Assembly: GCF_014764705.1 (NCBI RefSeq)
Contig: NZ_JACXXG010000012.1
Span: 60,941-124,940 of the forward strand
Direction of reading: 5' to 3'
DNA length: 64,000 nucleotides
Source of the DNA: Stutzerimonas kunmingensis
Lineage (GTDB): Bacteria > Pseudomonadota > Gammaproteobacteria > Pseudomonadales > Pseudomonadaceae
Below the pieces are notes generated by a model. That model did no database searches, was not told the origin of the DNA, and saw nothing but the letters and a program-made list of their open reading frames with translations. Positions 9,096 through 16,844 of this stretch are shown piece by piece (position 1 is the stretch's first letter; every line of letters begins with the position of its first letter). A program made the position numbers and the translations under genes.

Positions 9096-9941
9096 TCAGA
9101 CGGCTTGTTCCTTCCCCTCCGTACGCATCAATAGCGCAGGCATGATATGCCTGCGCAACAGCGGCGCCACATCCTCCCTCGCGCATGGCGCGATCTCCAG
9201 CCAACCCAGTTCTTCCAGTTCGGCCTGCACCTTCACTGCGTGGGGCAGGCGTCCGATGAACACATCCGCCTCGACCTGATGGTCCGGCTCGTTGGCAGCC
9301 GGTGCGCGGAAATGCCCGAACGACTCGAGGTCATCATCCTCGAGCCTCAGGTCGAGTTCTTCATGAAGCTCACGCTTGAGGGTTTGCAGAGGTGTTTCGC
9401 CCGGCTCTGCCTTGCCCCCGGGGAGCATGAAGAAGCGGGTGCTGCGTTTGCGCACGACCAGGAGGCGTCCGCGTTCGTCGATCAGGCAGGCGATGGCGAT
9501 GTTCAGGGTTGCTGCTGGCATGGGCATCATCCTTCGGTCATTGAGCAGGGCAATCAGTGCCTTGGTCCGTCGGTAGCGGGCCAGTCGGTCGGCCAGGGTG
9601 TCAGGCAGCTGGTCCGTCATGACGAAGCCAAGTTGCGTATAGAAATCCAGAAGTTCCGGTTTACAGAACAGCCAGACCGGTCCGCTGTTCGACATCAGCG
9701 CTTCGCGTACAAGCTGCGCGCCGATGCCGCGGCTCCGCTGCGAAGGGGTCACCAACAAGCCGGTCAGAAAATGCCCATCCGCTACTGGCGTCAGGCAGAG
9801 CCCACCCAGGATGGCGCCGCGCCGGGCCACCCAGCATGTGGCCTCGGGACGTATGCGGTTACGGCTGTTGTGGGCTCGATAGAACCTGACCAGCAGCGGC
9901 TGCAAAGCCTTGGGGAGCGGCGAATAGTCGAGAGTGGGCAT
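9096..9941 (-). CDS. GNAT acetyltransferase-Nudix hydrolase fusion
   Basis: 281 residues in two domains. Residues about 1-125 form a GNAT fold with an acetyl-CoA loop region (LLVTPSQRSRGIGAQLVREAL). Residues about 140-281 form a Nudix domain with box GGKAEPGETPLQTLK-RELHEEL, in which the Glu/Arg catalytic positions are kept and the final Gly of the box is replaced by Asp. The Nudix part probably hydrolyses a nucleotide diphosphate derivative (MutT-like, unproved). Fusion suggests modification and hydrolysis of a common substrate or simply a housecleaning pair. Convergent with the small acidic gene. Confidence 0.88.
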   Translation of the reverse strand: MPTLDYSPLPKALQPLLVRFYRAHNSRNRIRPEATCWVARRGAILGGLCLTPVADGHFLTGLLVTPSQRSRGIGAQLVREALMSNSGPVWLFCKPELLDFYTQLGFVMTDQLPDTLADRLARYRRTKALIALLNDRRMMPMPAATLNIAIACLIDERGRLLVVRKRSTRFFMLPGGKAEPGETPLQTLKRELHEELDLRLEDDDLESFGHFRAPAANEPDHQVEADVFIGRLPHAVKVQAELEELGWLEIAPCAREDVAPLLRRHIMPALLMRTEGKEQAV

Positions 9942-10095
9942 GACCGACCGTGGATTTTTCGAGGGCGCTAGTCTAGCGCCTGTGCTGCGATCACCAAACG
10001 CCCTGTATCCGACCGCTGCCGTTCATCCGTTCGCTGCATCTTTCCGTCGTCTTGGCGCTCTCACCCTTAGCGTTTCCAACGACAGGAATAACAAC

Positions 10096-12033
10096 ATGTT
10101 GGATCTACTGATTGTGCTCGCATTCGTTTTCTACGGCCTTTCGGCAGGGATGCGCGCCCGCTCCAAAGCCTCGCAGAGCCTTCATGAATACTTTCTTGCC
10201 GGACGAACCATCAAGGGCTGGCGCGCAGGTGTGTCGATGTCCGCCACGCAGTTCGCGGCCGATACGCCGTTGCTGGTCAGCGGTCTGGTCGCGACTGCCG
10301 GGGTTTTCGCGTTGTGGCGGCTGTGGATCTATGGGTTGGCATTCCTGCTGCTTGCATGGGTATTCGCCTCCGGCTGGCGCCGTGCCGGGGTGCTCACCGA
10401 CGCCGAACTCACTCGTGTGCGCTACAGCGGTCCCGCAGTGGTGCCGTTGCGCCTGTTCAAGGCGATCTATTACGGCACCGTTATCAACTGTGTGGTGCTG
10501 GCGATGGTACTGGTCGCGGCCATTCGCATTGCCGAAGTGTTTCTGCCATGGCACGAGTGGCTGCCGGGCGGCGTCTACGCGGTGATCATGGGCGCAGTGG
10601 AAGCCAGCGGCATACGGCTTGGTGAGAGCATCAGTGGGCTCGATCAGCTGACGACCAGCACCAACAATCTCATTTCGATCCTGTTGATCCTGACCTTCAC
10701 GGCGATGTACTCGATCACTGGAGGCCTGCGTGCGGTGGTGCAGACCGATGTCATGCAATTCAGCGTGGCGATGCTGGGTACGTTGGTATACGCCTGGTTC
10801 GTGGTGGACGCAGCCGGTGGACTGGGCGGCCTGACCGACCGGATCGTCGAGCTGTATGGCAGCGAGCAGGCGGCCAAGATGCTTTCGTTCTCGCCGCCGA
10901 GCAATGCCGGCGAGGCGCTGACGCCATTCCTGGTGATCGTCGGTTTGCAGTGGCTGTTCCAGATGAATTCCGACGGTACCGGATACCTGGCGCAGCGCAG
11001 CATGGCTTGCCCGACAGATCGTGAGGCCCGTATTGCCGGTTTGGTATTCACCTGGCTGCAGATATTCCTGCGCAGCCTGTTCTGGCTGGCGATAGCGATC
11101 GGTCTGCTGGTGCTGTATCCGTTCAGTCCGGAAGAGATGAGTGGTGAAGGCTTCACCGCCGCGCGCGAGGCGCTGTTCGTCACCGGTATTGAAGAATTGC
11201 TACCACCGGGTTTCCGCGGGTTGATGCTGGTGGGCCTACTGGCGGCCCTGGCGTCGACCGTGGATACGCATCTCAATTGGGGCGCTTCGTACTGGAGCAA
11301 CGATGTCTATGGTGGGGTCGTGGCGCCGAAGCTGCTCAAGCGCAAGCCCAAGGACAAAGAGCTGGTTCTGGTCGCGCGTCTTTCCAACGTGCTGATCCTG
11401 CTGATCGCGATGGTCATCATGGCCAACCTCGGTTCGATCCAGACGGCCTGGTTCATCTCCTTGCTGTTCGGTGCCGGAATGGGTTCGGTGCTGGTACTGC
11501 GCTGGCTCTGGGAGAGGATCAATCTGTACTCCGAGCTGACGGCAATGATCGCATCGCTGATCACCGCCCCCTTGCTGCTCTACTACCTGGGCACCGATCC
11601 GGAGCGGGAGTGGATACGTCTGGGCATCATGTCCCTGGTTACCTGCAGCGCCGCGATTCTGGTTAGCTACATCACCCCGCCCACGGACAAGGAGACGCTG
11701 GATCGCTTCTATCGCAGGGTGCGGCCGTTCGGCTTCTGGGGACAGACCGCCATGCGTTGTGGCGTCTCGCGCCGGGAGTCGCTCAAGGCTCTCGGTGTAC
11801 GGCTGTTTGCGGTAGGCGTTACGGCGCTATCGGTCTACACGTTATTGATCGGCGTGGGGCGGTTGCTGTTTCCTCAGCCGGAAGGAAGTTCTGTGCTGGC
11901 GTGGATATGTATCGCCGTTGGGTTGGCTTTGACACCCGTGTGGATGTATCTCGCGTTTAGCCGTTATTTCGATGATGAACGGGAAGATGATGCGCTTGAA
12001 CTTCACGAGAAGAGTGTGGATGTGGCTGGCTGA
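10096..12033 (+). CDS. Sodium:solute symporter family transporter
   Basis: Integral membrane protein of about 645 residues with roughly 13 hydrophobic segments and SSS-family features (EYFLAGRTIKGWRAG near residue 30, SMSATQFAADTPLLVSGLVA, ITGGLRAVVQTDVMQF). The first segment starts directly at the N terminus (MLDLLIVLAFVFYG). The ATG at 10096 is preferred because it gives the family N terminus with AGGA upstream; the frame is open to 9934 but the extension is not hydrophobic. Substrate cannot be told from sequence. Confidence 0.88.
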   Translation: MLDLLIVLAFVFYGLSAGMRARSKASQSLHEYFLAGRTIKGWRAGVSMSATQFAADTPLLVSGLVATAGVFALWRLWIYGLAFLLLAWVFASGWRRAGVLTDAELTRVRYSGPAVVPLRLFKAIYYGTVINCVVLAMVLVAAIRIAEVFLPWHEWLPGGVYAVIMGAVEASGIRLGESISGLDQLTTSTNNLISILLILTFTAMYSITGGLRAVVQTDVMQFSVAMLGTLVYAWFVVDAAGGLGGLTDRIVELYGSEQAAKMLSFSPPSNAGEALTPFLVIVGLQWLFQMNSDGTGYLAQRSMACPTDREARIAGLVFTWLQIFLRSLFWLAIAIGLLVLYPFSPEEMSGEGFTAAREALFVTGIEELLPPGFRGLMLVGLLAALASTVDTHLNWGASYWSNDVYGGVVAPKLLKRKPKDKELVLVARLSNVLILLIAMVIMANLGSIQTAWFISLLFGAGMGSVLVLRWLWERINLYSELTAMIASLITAPLLLYYLGTDPEREWIRLGIMSLVTCSAAILVSYITPPTDKETLDRFYRRVRPFGFWGQTAMRCGVSRRESLKALGVRLFAVGVTALSVYTLLIGVGRLLFPQPEGSSVLAWICIAVGLALTPVWMYLAFSRYFDDEREDDALELHEKSVDVAG

Positions 12034-12302
12034 ATCAATGGACAGGTTTATATGTATATCACGCAACGATTCTATAATTGCCTTTCTAATATCTATTTGA
12101 AGGTTGTCGTGCTGGCATAACAGTATCGCGTTCTAGGCTAAATTTATAAAAATCATCGAATTGACGCTTTTTTCTATTGTTTTGCATGAAAAGCCGGTCA
12201 TTCGTCGATTCCTTTGAGCAGTCTCAGGGTTTACATGCTTGTCTCAGGAATACGCATTGCTATTGCGTATTTCATAACAAGCACAAAAGCAGAGGTGCCG
12301 TC

Positions 12303-12818
12303 ATGAATCGACTTTTCAAAACTTCCTTAATGGTTGCCGCCATGCTTCCGGCTGTTGCCGGTGCGGCTCCCATGACCGGTGACAAGGAAATCACATTGGG
12401 TGGTGCAGGAAGCAGCGACAAGGACTTTGACGATACTGTTTTTTCCGTACAGGGAAGTTGGGGTCAGTATTTAAGCGAATCTTCTCTCTGGGGTGTCCGG
12501 CAGACTGTCAATGCGCGTGATACCGAGGGAGAAAGTGTCAAGTTCGATGGCTCGACTCGCGTCTTCTATGACTATCACTTCGGCACCGGCAAGGCACGGC
12601 CTTTCATCGGTGCGAGCATTGGTGGTGTCTACGGTGACCGGGTAGACGAGACGTTCATGGCGGGGCCGGAAGTCGGCTTCAAGTACTGGGTTCAGGACAA
12701 GACGTTCATTACCGCGATGGCGGAATATCAGTTCCTGTTCAAGAGCGGCAGCGATGCACAGGATCGATATGATGACGGAGTGTTCCTCTACAGCATCGGT
12801 GTTGGCTTCAACTACTGA
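12303..12818 (+). CDS. Predicted small outer-membrane beta-barrel protein
   Basis: 171 residues with a signal peptide (MNRLFKTSLMVAAMLPAVAG, cleavage near AGA-AP) and alternating amphipathic strands rich in Gly and aromatic residues (VFYDYHFGTGKARPFIGASI), ending in an aromatic residue (GVGFNY) as outer-membrane barrels do. Resembles OmpW/OprF-N-terminal-like 8-strand proteins in size, without assignable family. The upstream 12034-12302 is AT-rich (no gene seen), and a strong stem-loop follows. Function unknown. Confidence 0.7.
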   Translation: MNRLFKTSLMVAAMLPAVAGAAPMTGDKEITLGGAGSSDKDFDDTVFSVQGSWGQYLSESSLWGVRQTVNARDTEGESVKFDGSTRVFYDYHFGTGKARPFIGASIGGVYGDRVDETFMAGPEVGFKYWVQDKTFITAMAEYQFLFKSGSDAQDRYDDGVFLYSIGVGFNY

Positions 12819-12824
12819 TCAGGA

Positions 12825-12854
12825 CATGCGCGATGTCACCCGACATCGCGCATG
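12825..12854. terminator. Strong stem-loop after the barrel gene
   Basis: Perfect 13-bp stem CATGCGCGATGTC (12825-12837) / GACATCGCGCATG (12842-12854), loop ACCC. No long T tract on either side, so termination is probable but not certain; it lies between two convergent genes. Confidence 0.6.
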
Positions 12855-12880
12855 CTAAATTGCCTGTGTCTTCGTCAAAG

Positions 12881-12920
12881 TGCCGTTTCGCTTGTTTTAA
12901 TGCCGCTTCGCTTGTTTTTG
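12881..12920. repeat. Tandem 20-bp direct repeat
   Basis: Two consecutive 20-base units, TGCCGTTTCGCTTGTTTTAA (12881-12900) and TGCCGCTTCGCTTGTTTTTG (12901-12920), 17 of 20 identical. They lie immediately downstream of the SIR2 gene in an AT-rich patch. Confidence 0.75.
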
Positions 12921-12931
12921 GAAAAAGGCTC

Positions 12932-13723
12932 TCAGGTTTCAACCAGTTGCTGCAGGAAGTTCTTCAGCGCAACGCCGGGTTCATCGTCTTCCGATGCAAT
13001 CATGCGAATTCCCCATTGCCTCAACACTTCTTCCTGAACCGGGTTCGGCTTGTGTGAGAACACATATGAAATGGGCCGTACACCGAGCGTCTCGTGTTCG
13101 TTCCATATCTTCGACAGCTTGTGAAATAGCAGACGTATATTGGTATCGGAAAGACTGTATCCGATAAACAGAACGGCCTTGCTCAATGTGTCGGCGCGTA
13201 ACTTGATATCCAGCGGCGTTTCGAACTGCAGGCGCTGGTAGTAGCTGGTCTCGTCAAGCACGATCGAGGCGTCATCATCGAAGTCACCGTGGAACTTGAC
13301 GATCTGCCTGACGCCATCACGGGCCTTGGTCAGGTCACTGGCGTTGGCGATCTTGATGTAGTCCACCGCATGGGCGTCATGGGCGTACTCCAGCCAACGG
13401 TCATAGTTGGTGGTATAGATCGCCGGAAAACGGCCACGCACGATCAGCCGATGAATTTCCGAGTCTCGTATTTCGATGTTGCGATGCCACTCGCGGTCCA
13501 TCCAGCTGCGCAGCGGGCCGATGCTGCCTTTCTTGATCCGGTAGTACTCGGCCAGGGCGAGGAAATTACCGTAGGTGTTGAACACCTCCGGGTCGTAGTC
13601 GAGCTGCACGGCGATCTCGTCGATCAGCTCCTTCCACGGCGGCAAGCCAATGTTGGCGGATACGACGGAACCGACAAAAAGGATCAGGCGATTGTTCCGG
13701 TACGCTTCGTGGAGCTGGTCCAT
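12932..13723 (-). CDS. SIR2-family protein (predicted NADase/deacetylase-fold)
   Basis: 263-residue stand-alone SIR2 domain. Seen: RLILFVGSVVSANIGLPPW (residues 12-30, the NAD-binding glycine loop, with GSV instead of the usual GAG), TTNYD (104-108), the catalytic-His motif KFHGD (143-147) and GYSLSD (188-193). This is the SIR2_2 type found in NAD-depleting antiphage proteins rather than the zinc-containing sirtuin deacetylases; no Cys4 zinc site is visible. It starts 6 bases after the HAM1-like gene on the same strand, so the two are probably co-translated. Sampled stretches are near 50% GC, clearly below most neighbours, consistent with transfer. NAD cleavage is inferred from the family. 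Confidence 0.88.
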   Translation of the reverse strand: MDQLHEAYRNNRLILFVGSVVSANIGLPPWKELIDEIAVQLDYDPEVFNTYGNFLALAEYYRIKKGSIGPLRSWMDREWHRNIEIRDSEIHRLIVRGRFPAIYTTNYDRWLEYAHDAHAVDYIKIANASDLTKARDGVRQIVKFHGDFDDDASIVLDETSYYQRLQFETPLDIKLRADTLSKAVLFIGYSLSDTNIRLLFHKLSKIWNEHETLGVRPISYVFSHKPNPVQEEVLRQWGIRMIASEDDEPGVALKNFLQQLVET

Positions 13724-13729
13724 GGTTGC

Positions 13730-14278
13730 TCAGGACTCCCGCAGATAGGCGACGAAGGCGTCGAGTGCGCGCCGGCGCATGGGAAGGCCGTTCTTTTGCG
13801 TGCCCAGCTGCGCGAACGTCTGGGTCTGGCCTTCGGGAATGAACACGTCGTCCCATTCGAAGCCGCCATGCCCGGCTGGCGACGGTGCGATGCGCCCGGC
13901 GACCACGCCTTCGAAGAAATGCCGTTTGCGACCGTCGCAATAGCCGATCAGGGTCCGCGCCTCGGCGGCCGGATCGTCCAGCCGCCCGATCAGCTCCGAG
14001 AATCGCTCGGCCTGCAGTCGGTCCCAGAAGATCTGCGTCAGCCCGCCGGGAAAGCCGTTGAGGCTGTTGATGAAAAGCCCGGTGTGTTCGACGAAGACCG
14101 GTTTACCGATCATCTTGAAGGCGACCAGCAGCTTGTCGCTGACCAGCTGGTGCAGGTCCTCGGTACGCAGCTCCTCGATACGGATGGGAAAGGGCTTCAC
14201 CTCGATTCCGCTGGGCTGGAGAATCTCGCAAACCTCGAGGATCTTCTGCGGGTTGATGGACGCGAAGCGGATTTTCAT
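13730..14278 (-). CDS. HAM1/RdgB-like non-canonical purine NTP pyrophosphatase, divergent
   Basis: 182 residues. The ITPase fold is recognisable: MKIRFASINPQKILEVCEIL aligns with the N-terminal phosphate-binding strand of RdgB, VEHTGLFINSLNGFPGG with its DDSGL-VDxLxGxPG segment, and AGHGGFEWDDVFIPEG with the GxGGFGYDPIF motif. The C-terminal SHR motif of housekeeping RdgB is replaced by PMRRRAL and the Asp pair by Glu-His, so it is not the housekeeping copy. ATG at 14278 is preceded by GGAG. It is the first gene of a two-gene unit with the SIR2 protein. Likely removes a modified or signalling nucleotide, or supplies a regulatory function; unproved. Confidence 0.82.
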   Translation of the reverse strand: MKIRFASINPQKILEVCEILQPSGIEVKPFPIRIEELRTEDLHQLVSDKLLVAFKMIGKPVFVEHTGLFINSLNGFPGGLTQIFWDRLQAERFSELIGRLDDPAAEARTLIGYCDGRKRHFFEGVVAGRIAPSPAGHGGFEWDDVFIPEGQTQTFAQLGTQKNGLPMRRRALDAFVAYLRES

Positions 14279-14463
14279 GGAACGAGCCAGCTCCGGTTTC
14301 GACGGATGAATGCTGCCGCCACGACGGCCGCCCTTGTCTGTATGACGCAAGGTGAGTGGCTCGGTTCTCCTGCCCAGCGGATTAATCGATCAGGCGCGCC
14401 TATGGACGTTGTAGCGCCACGTCTTAAAGGAATGACATTGCAGACTCTGGCGGGGAGGGCGCT

Positions 14464-14904
14464 TCAGCTCCGGCCCGGACGCATCGGGCAGACTGCCTGC
14501 ACCTGACGGATGCGCTCGGCGGGGACGCGCAGCTGCCGTAGCAGGTACTCGGCGAATTCCGGCGTGAATGGCTGACGGGCGATGGCCTGTTGCATGCAGA
14601 ACAGCCAGGCATCGCGTTCGGCTTCGCCGACCTGCCAGCGGGTATGGAACTGCGGAATGCTGATGCCGCCATACTTCTCTGCGTATCGCTTCGGGCCACC
14701 CAGCCAGCCGCTCAGAAAGCTCGCCAGCCGGTCCCGGGCGTCGCTCACGTCTGCCGGATACATTGCACGAACGCCCGCGGCTTCTGGCGCCAGGTCCATC
14801 ACCTGGTAGAAGTCCGCGACCAGCTGTTGCAGGCCCGGTTCGCCGCCGGCTGCCTGGAACGAGGCGTCGCCGACGCCGAACGCGGGACCTTGATTGGGGT
14901 TCAT
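14464..14904 (-). CDS. Group II truncated hemoglobin
   Basis: 146-residue globin of the trHbO (group 2) class, binding heme and O2/NO. Seen: VADFYQVM with Tyr33 at the B10 position, the FLSGWLGGPKRYAEKYGG signature, proximal His87 in PQFHTRW, and Trp100 (ERDAWLFCM), the group II G8 Trp. Cytosolic; usually linked to NO/redox stress protection. Lies upstream of the HAM1-SIR2 pair on the same strand but separated by 185 bases. Confidence 0.9.
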   Translation of the reverse strand: MNPNQGPAFGVGDASFQAAGGEPGLQQLVADFYQVMDLAPEAAGVRAMYPADVSDARDRLASFLSGWLGGPKRYAEKYGGISIPQFHTRWQVGEAERDAWLFCMQQAIARQPFTPEFAEYLLRQLRVPAERIRQVQAVCPMRPGRS

Positions 14905-15039
14905 CAGACTCGTCTCTGGCTCGTTGAAAGGGCGCGAGATGATGCGCGCTTGTGCCAGATCAAAACAAGTGCGAGCAGCGCCCGCAACGCGCAGGCAGCT
15001 GGTCTAAGCTGAAGGTCCACACAACAGCGGAGACAGGAA

Positions 15040-15471
15040 ATGCGCAGGCTTCTGGTTGCATACGATGGTTCGGACAACGCCAAGCGCGCCCTGCAGTATG
15101 TCGTCGATCTGGCGCGGGATACCGGGATCGCGCTACAGGTGCATGTGGTCAACGTTCAGCACGAACCGATCATCTACGGCGAATACGTGACGTCGGCGAT
15201 GATCGATGAACTCAACAACGGCCTGATGGCCAAGGCGCGCTCCGTGCTCGACGAAGCGGCAGCCGTGTTGCAGGCCGGCGGCCTGAGCTGCGAAACCCAT
15301 GCGCTGCTGGGCAATGTTGCCGAGCAGGTCAACGACGCGGTCAAGCGGCTGGGCTGCGACACGGTGGTAATGGGCACTCGCGGTCTGGGCAGCTTCACCG
15401 GGATGCTAATGGGCTCGGTGGCGAACCGGGTGATCCATGAGGTATCGGTCCCGGTGCTCTTGGTCAAGTGA
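15040..15471 (+). CDS. Universal stress protein, UspA family
   Basis: 143 residues, single Usp domain with ATP-binding signature GTRGLGSFTGMLMGSVANRV near the C terminus and the family start MRRLLVAYDGSDNAKRALQY. Cytosolic. Start preceded by GGAGACAGGAA. Divergent from the truncated hemoglobin, so both may share stress control. Specific role unknown. Confidence 0.93.
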   Translation: MRRLLVAYDGSDNAKRALQYVVDLARDTGIALQVHVVNVQHEPIIYGEYVTSAMIDELNNGLMAKARSVLDEAAAVLQAGGLSCETHALLGNVAEQVNDAVKRLGCDTVVMGTRGLGSFTGMLMGSVANRVIHEVSVPVLLVK

Positions 15472-15492
15472 GCTGAATGCCGGTCTGGCCGA

Positions 15493-15837
15493 TCAGTCCT
15501 GCTTACCCTTGAGCAGATCGGCCAGGTTGGCGAAGGCCTTGAAGGTTTCCTTCGGGCCCAGGTCGCTGCCCGGCCTGGCTTCGGCCTGGTACTGGTTGTC
15601 GGTGTAGCGGGAATGCTCGTTGTCGTGGCAGTACAGGCAGAGCAGCTCCCAGTTCGAGCCATCCTCGGGGTTGTTGTCGTGGTTGTGGTCCTTGTGGTGG
15701 ACCGTCAACTCGCTCAGGCGCTTGCCGGAAAATTCCCGCGCGCAACGACCGCAGACCCAGGGATACATCTTCAGTGCTTTTTCCCGATAGCCTTGTTCGC
15801 GCTGACTGTAGGGCGTGGTCGGTTTGCTGCTGCTCAT
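15493..15837 (-). CDS. yajD: YajD-type HNH nuclease family protein
   Basis: 114 residues with an HNH domain: zinc pair CGRC (about residues 29-32), LTVHHKDHNHDNNPEDGSNW and CLYCHDNEH. Homologous to E. coli YajD, whose function is unclear. The ATG at 15837 (MSSSKPTTPYSQREQGYREK) gives the canonical N terminus. Convergent with the Usp gene. Confidence 0.9.
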   Translation of the reverse strand: MSSSKPTTPYSQREQGYREKALKMYPWVCGRCAREFSGKRLSELTVHHKDHNHDNNPEDGSNWELLCLYCHDNEHSRYTDNQYQAEARPGSDLGPKETFKAFANLADLLKGKQD

Positions 15838-15868
15838 GGTGAATGCTCGCCGGGTTCGTTGTTCGTCA

Positions 15869-15914
15869 GGGCCCATCCCCGCGTCGGCATCGCCACGCGC
15901 GGGAACAGCCCCAA
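15869..15914. repeat. Short inverted-repeat element, MITE-end-like
   Basis: Imperfect inverted repeat running from GGGCCCATCCCCGCG (15869-15883) to CGCGCGGGAACAGCCCC (15896-15912). The right end GGGAACAGCCCC is identical to the end of the 162-bp element at 18053-18214, so the two may be related non-autonomous elements. Confidence 0.5.
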
Positions 15915-15930
15915 GTAAAGTCGATGGCTG

Positions 15931-16629
15931 TCAGCCCGCCAAGCCGACGTAGACGTTCTGCACGTCATCGTGGGCGTCGATGGCCTCGAGAAAGGCTTCG
16001 ACTTCTTCCAGTTCGGCACCGGACAGGCTGACCGGATTCTTCGGACGATAGCCCAGTTGCGCGGACTGCACGGTAAAGCCGAATTCCGGCAGCGCCTTGC
16101 ACACGGCGTCGAGATCGGTGGGTTCGGTAATGAACAGCGTGCTGCCTTCGTCGGCTGCTTCGAAATCCTGCGCACCGGCCTCGATCGCGGCCATTTCCGC
16201 ATCGGCGTCGCCTTCAGGCGCGGCTTCGATCATGCCGACGTGGTCGAAGTCCCAGCTCACCGAGCCGGAGGAGCCCAACTGGCCTTTGCGGAACAGCACG
16301 CGGATTTCGGCAACGGTGCGGTTGACGTTGTCGGTCAGGCACTCGACGATCAGTGGCACCTGATGCGGCGCGAAGCCTTCGTAGAGTGTGCGTTCGTAGT
16401 GGACCACCTCACCGCTGAGGCCTGCGCCTTTCTTGATGGCGCGCTCCAGGGTGTCCTTGGGCATCGAGGCCTTCTTCGCCTGTTCGACGACCAGGCGCAG
16501 GCGCGGATTCATGTCGGGGTCGGCACCGCTGCGGGCTGCGATCATGATTTCCTTCGACAGCTTTCCGAAGATCCTGCCCTTGGCGTTCGCCGCCGCTTCC
16601 TTATGCTTCGCTTTCCACTGTGCGCCCAT
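15931..16629 (-). CDS. YebC/PmpR-family regulator / translation factor
   Basis: 232 residues, full-length YebC fold: [52 protein letters not shown] and [19 protein letters not shown]. The family includes DNA-binding regulators (PmpR of P. aeruginosa, quorum-sensing repressor) and, by more recent work, ribosome-associated factors that relieve stalling. Stand-alone gene, followed on the minus strand by the small repeat and yajD. Confidence 0.93.
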   Translation of the reverse strand: MGAQWKAKHKEAAANAKGRIFGKLSKEIMIAARSGADPDMNPRLRLVVEQAKKASMPKDTLERAIKKGAGLSGEVVHYERTLYEGFAPHQVPLIVECLTDNVNRTVAEIRVLFRKGQLGSSGSVSWDFDHVGMIEAAPEGDADAEMAAIEAGAQDFEAADEGSTLFITEPTDLDAVCKALPEFGFTVQSAQLGYRPKNPVSLSGAELEEVEAFLEAIDAHDDVQNVYVGLAG

Positions 16630-16844
16630 GCTCGTCCCCGTCTGAAGTGATGAAGTCAGGCGCGGATTCTATAGCGTATTCCGGCCTTGCGTCGCCGGTG
16701 GCGGTTGAGCCTGACGTGTGCTGCCTGTGTCAGGGCGATGGGCGGTTGCTCCGCACTGTGCCGCTCATTTTGGCGATCACTGTATGGAGCGCTCATCGGA
16801 AGCGGCGTCTTTAATGCTTCTTTTACGCAACAGGGTGCGTCGCC

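Noticed and set aside
9934..10095. Longer start for the sodium symporter at 9934
   Set aside because: The extension has no membrane character and overlaps the start of the divergent GNAT-Nudix gene; ATG 10096 fits the family.
12182..12302. Extended N terminus of the barrel protein from upstream frame
   Set aside because: A signal peptide starts exactly at the ATG at 12303, and the extension is AT-rich with no matching family sequence.
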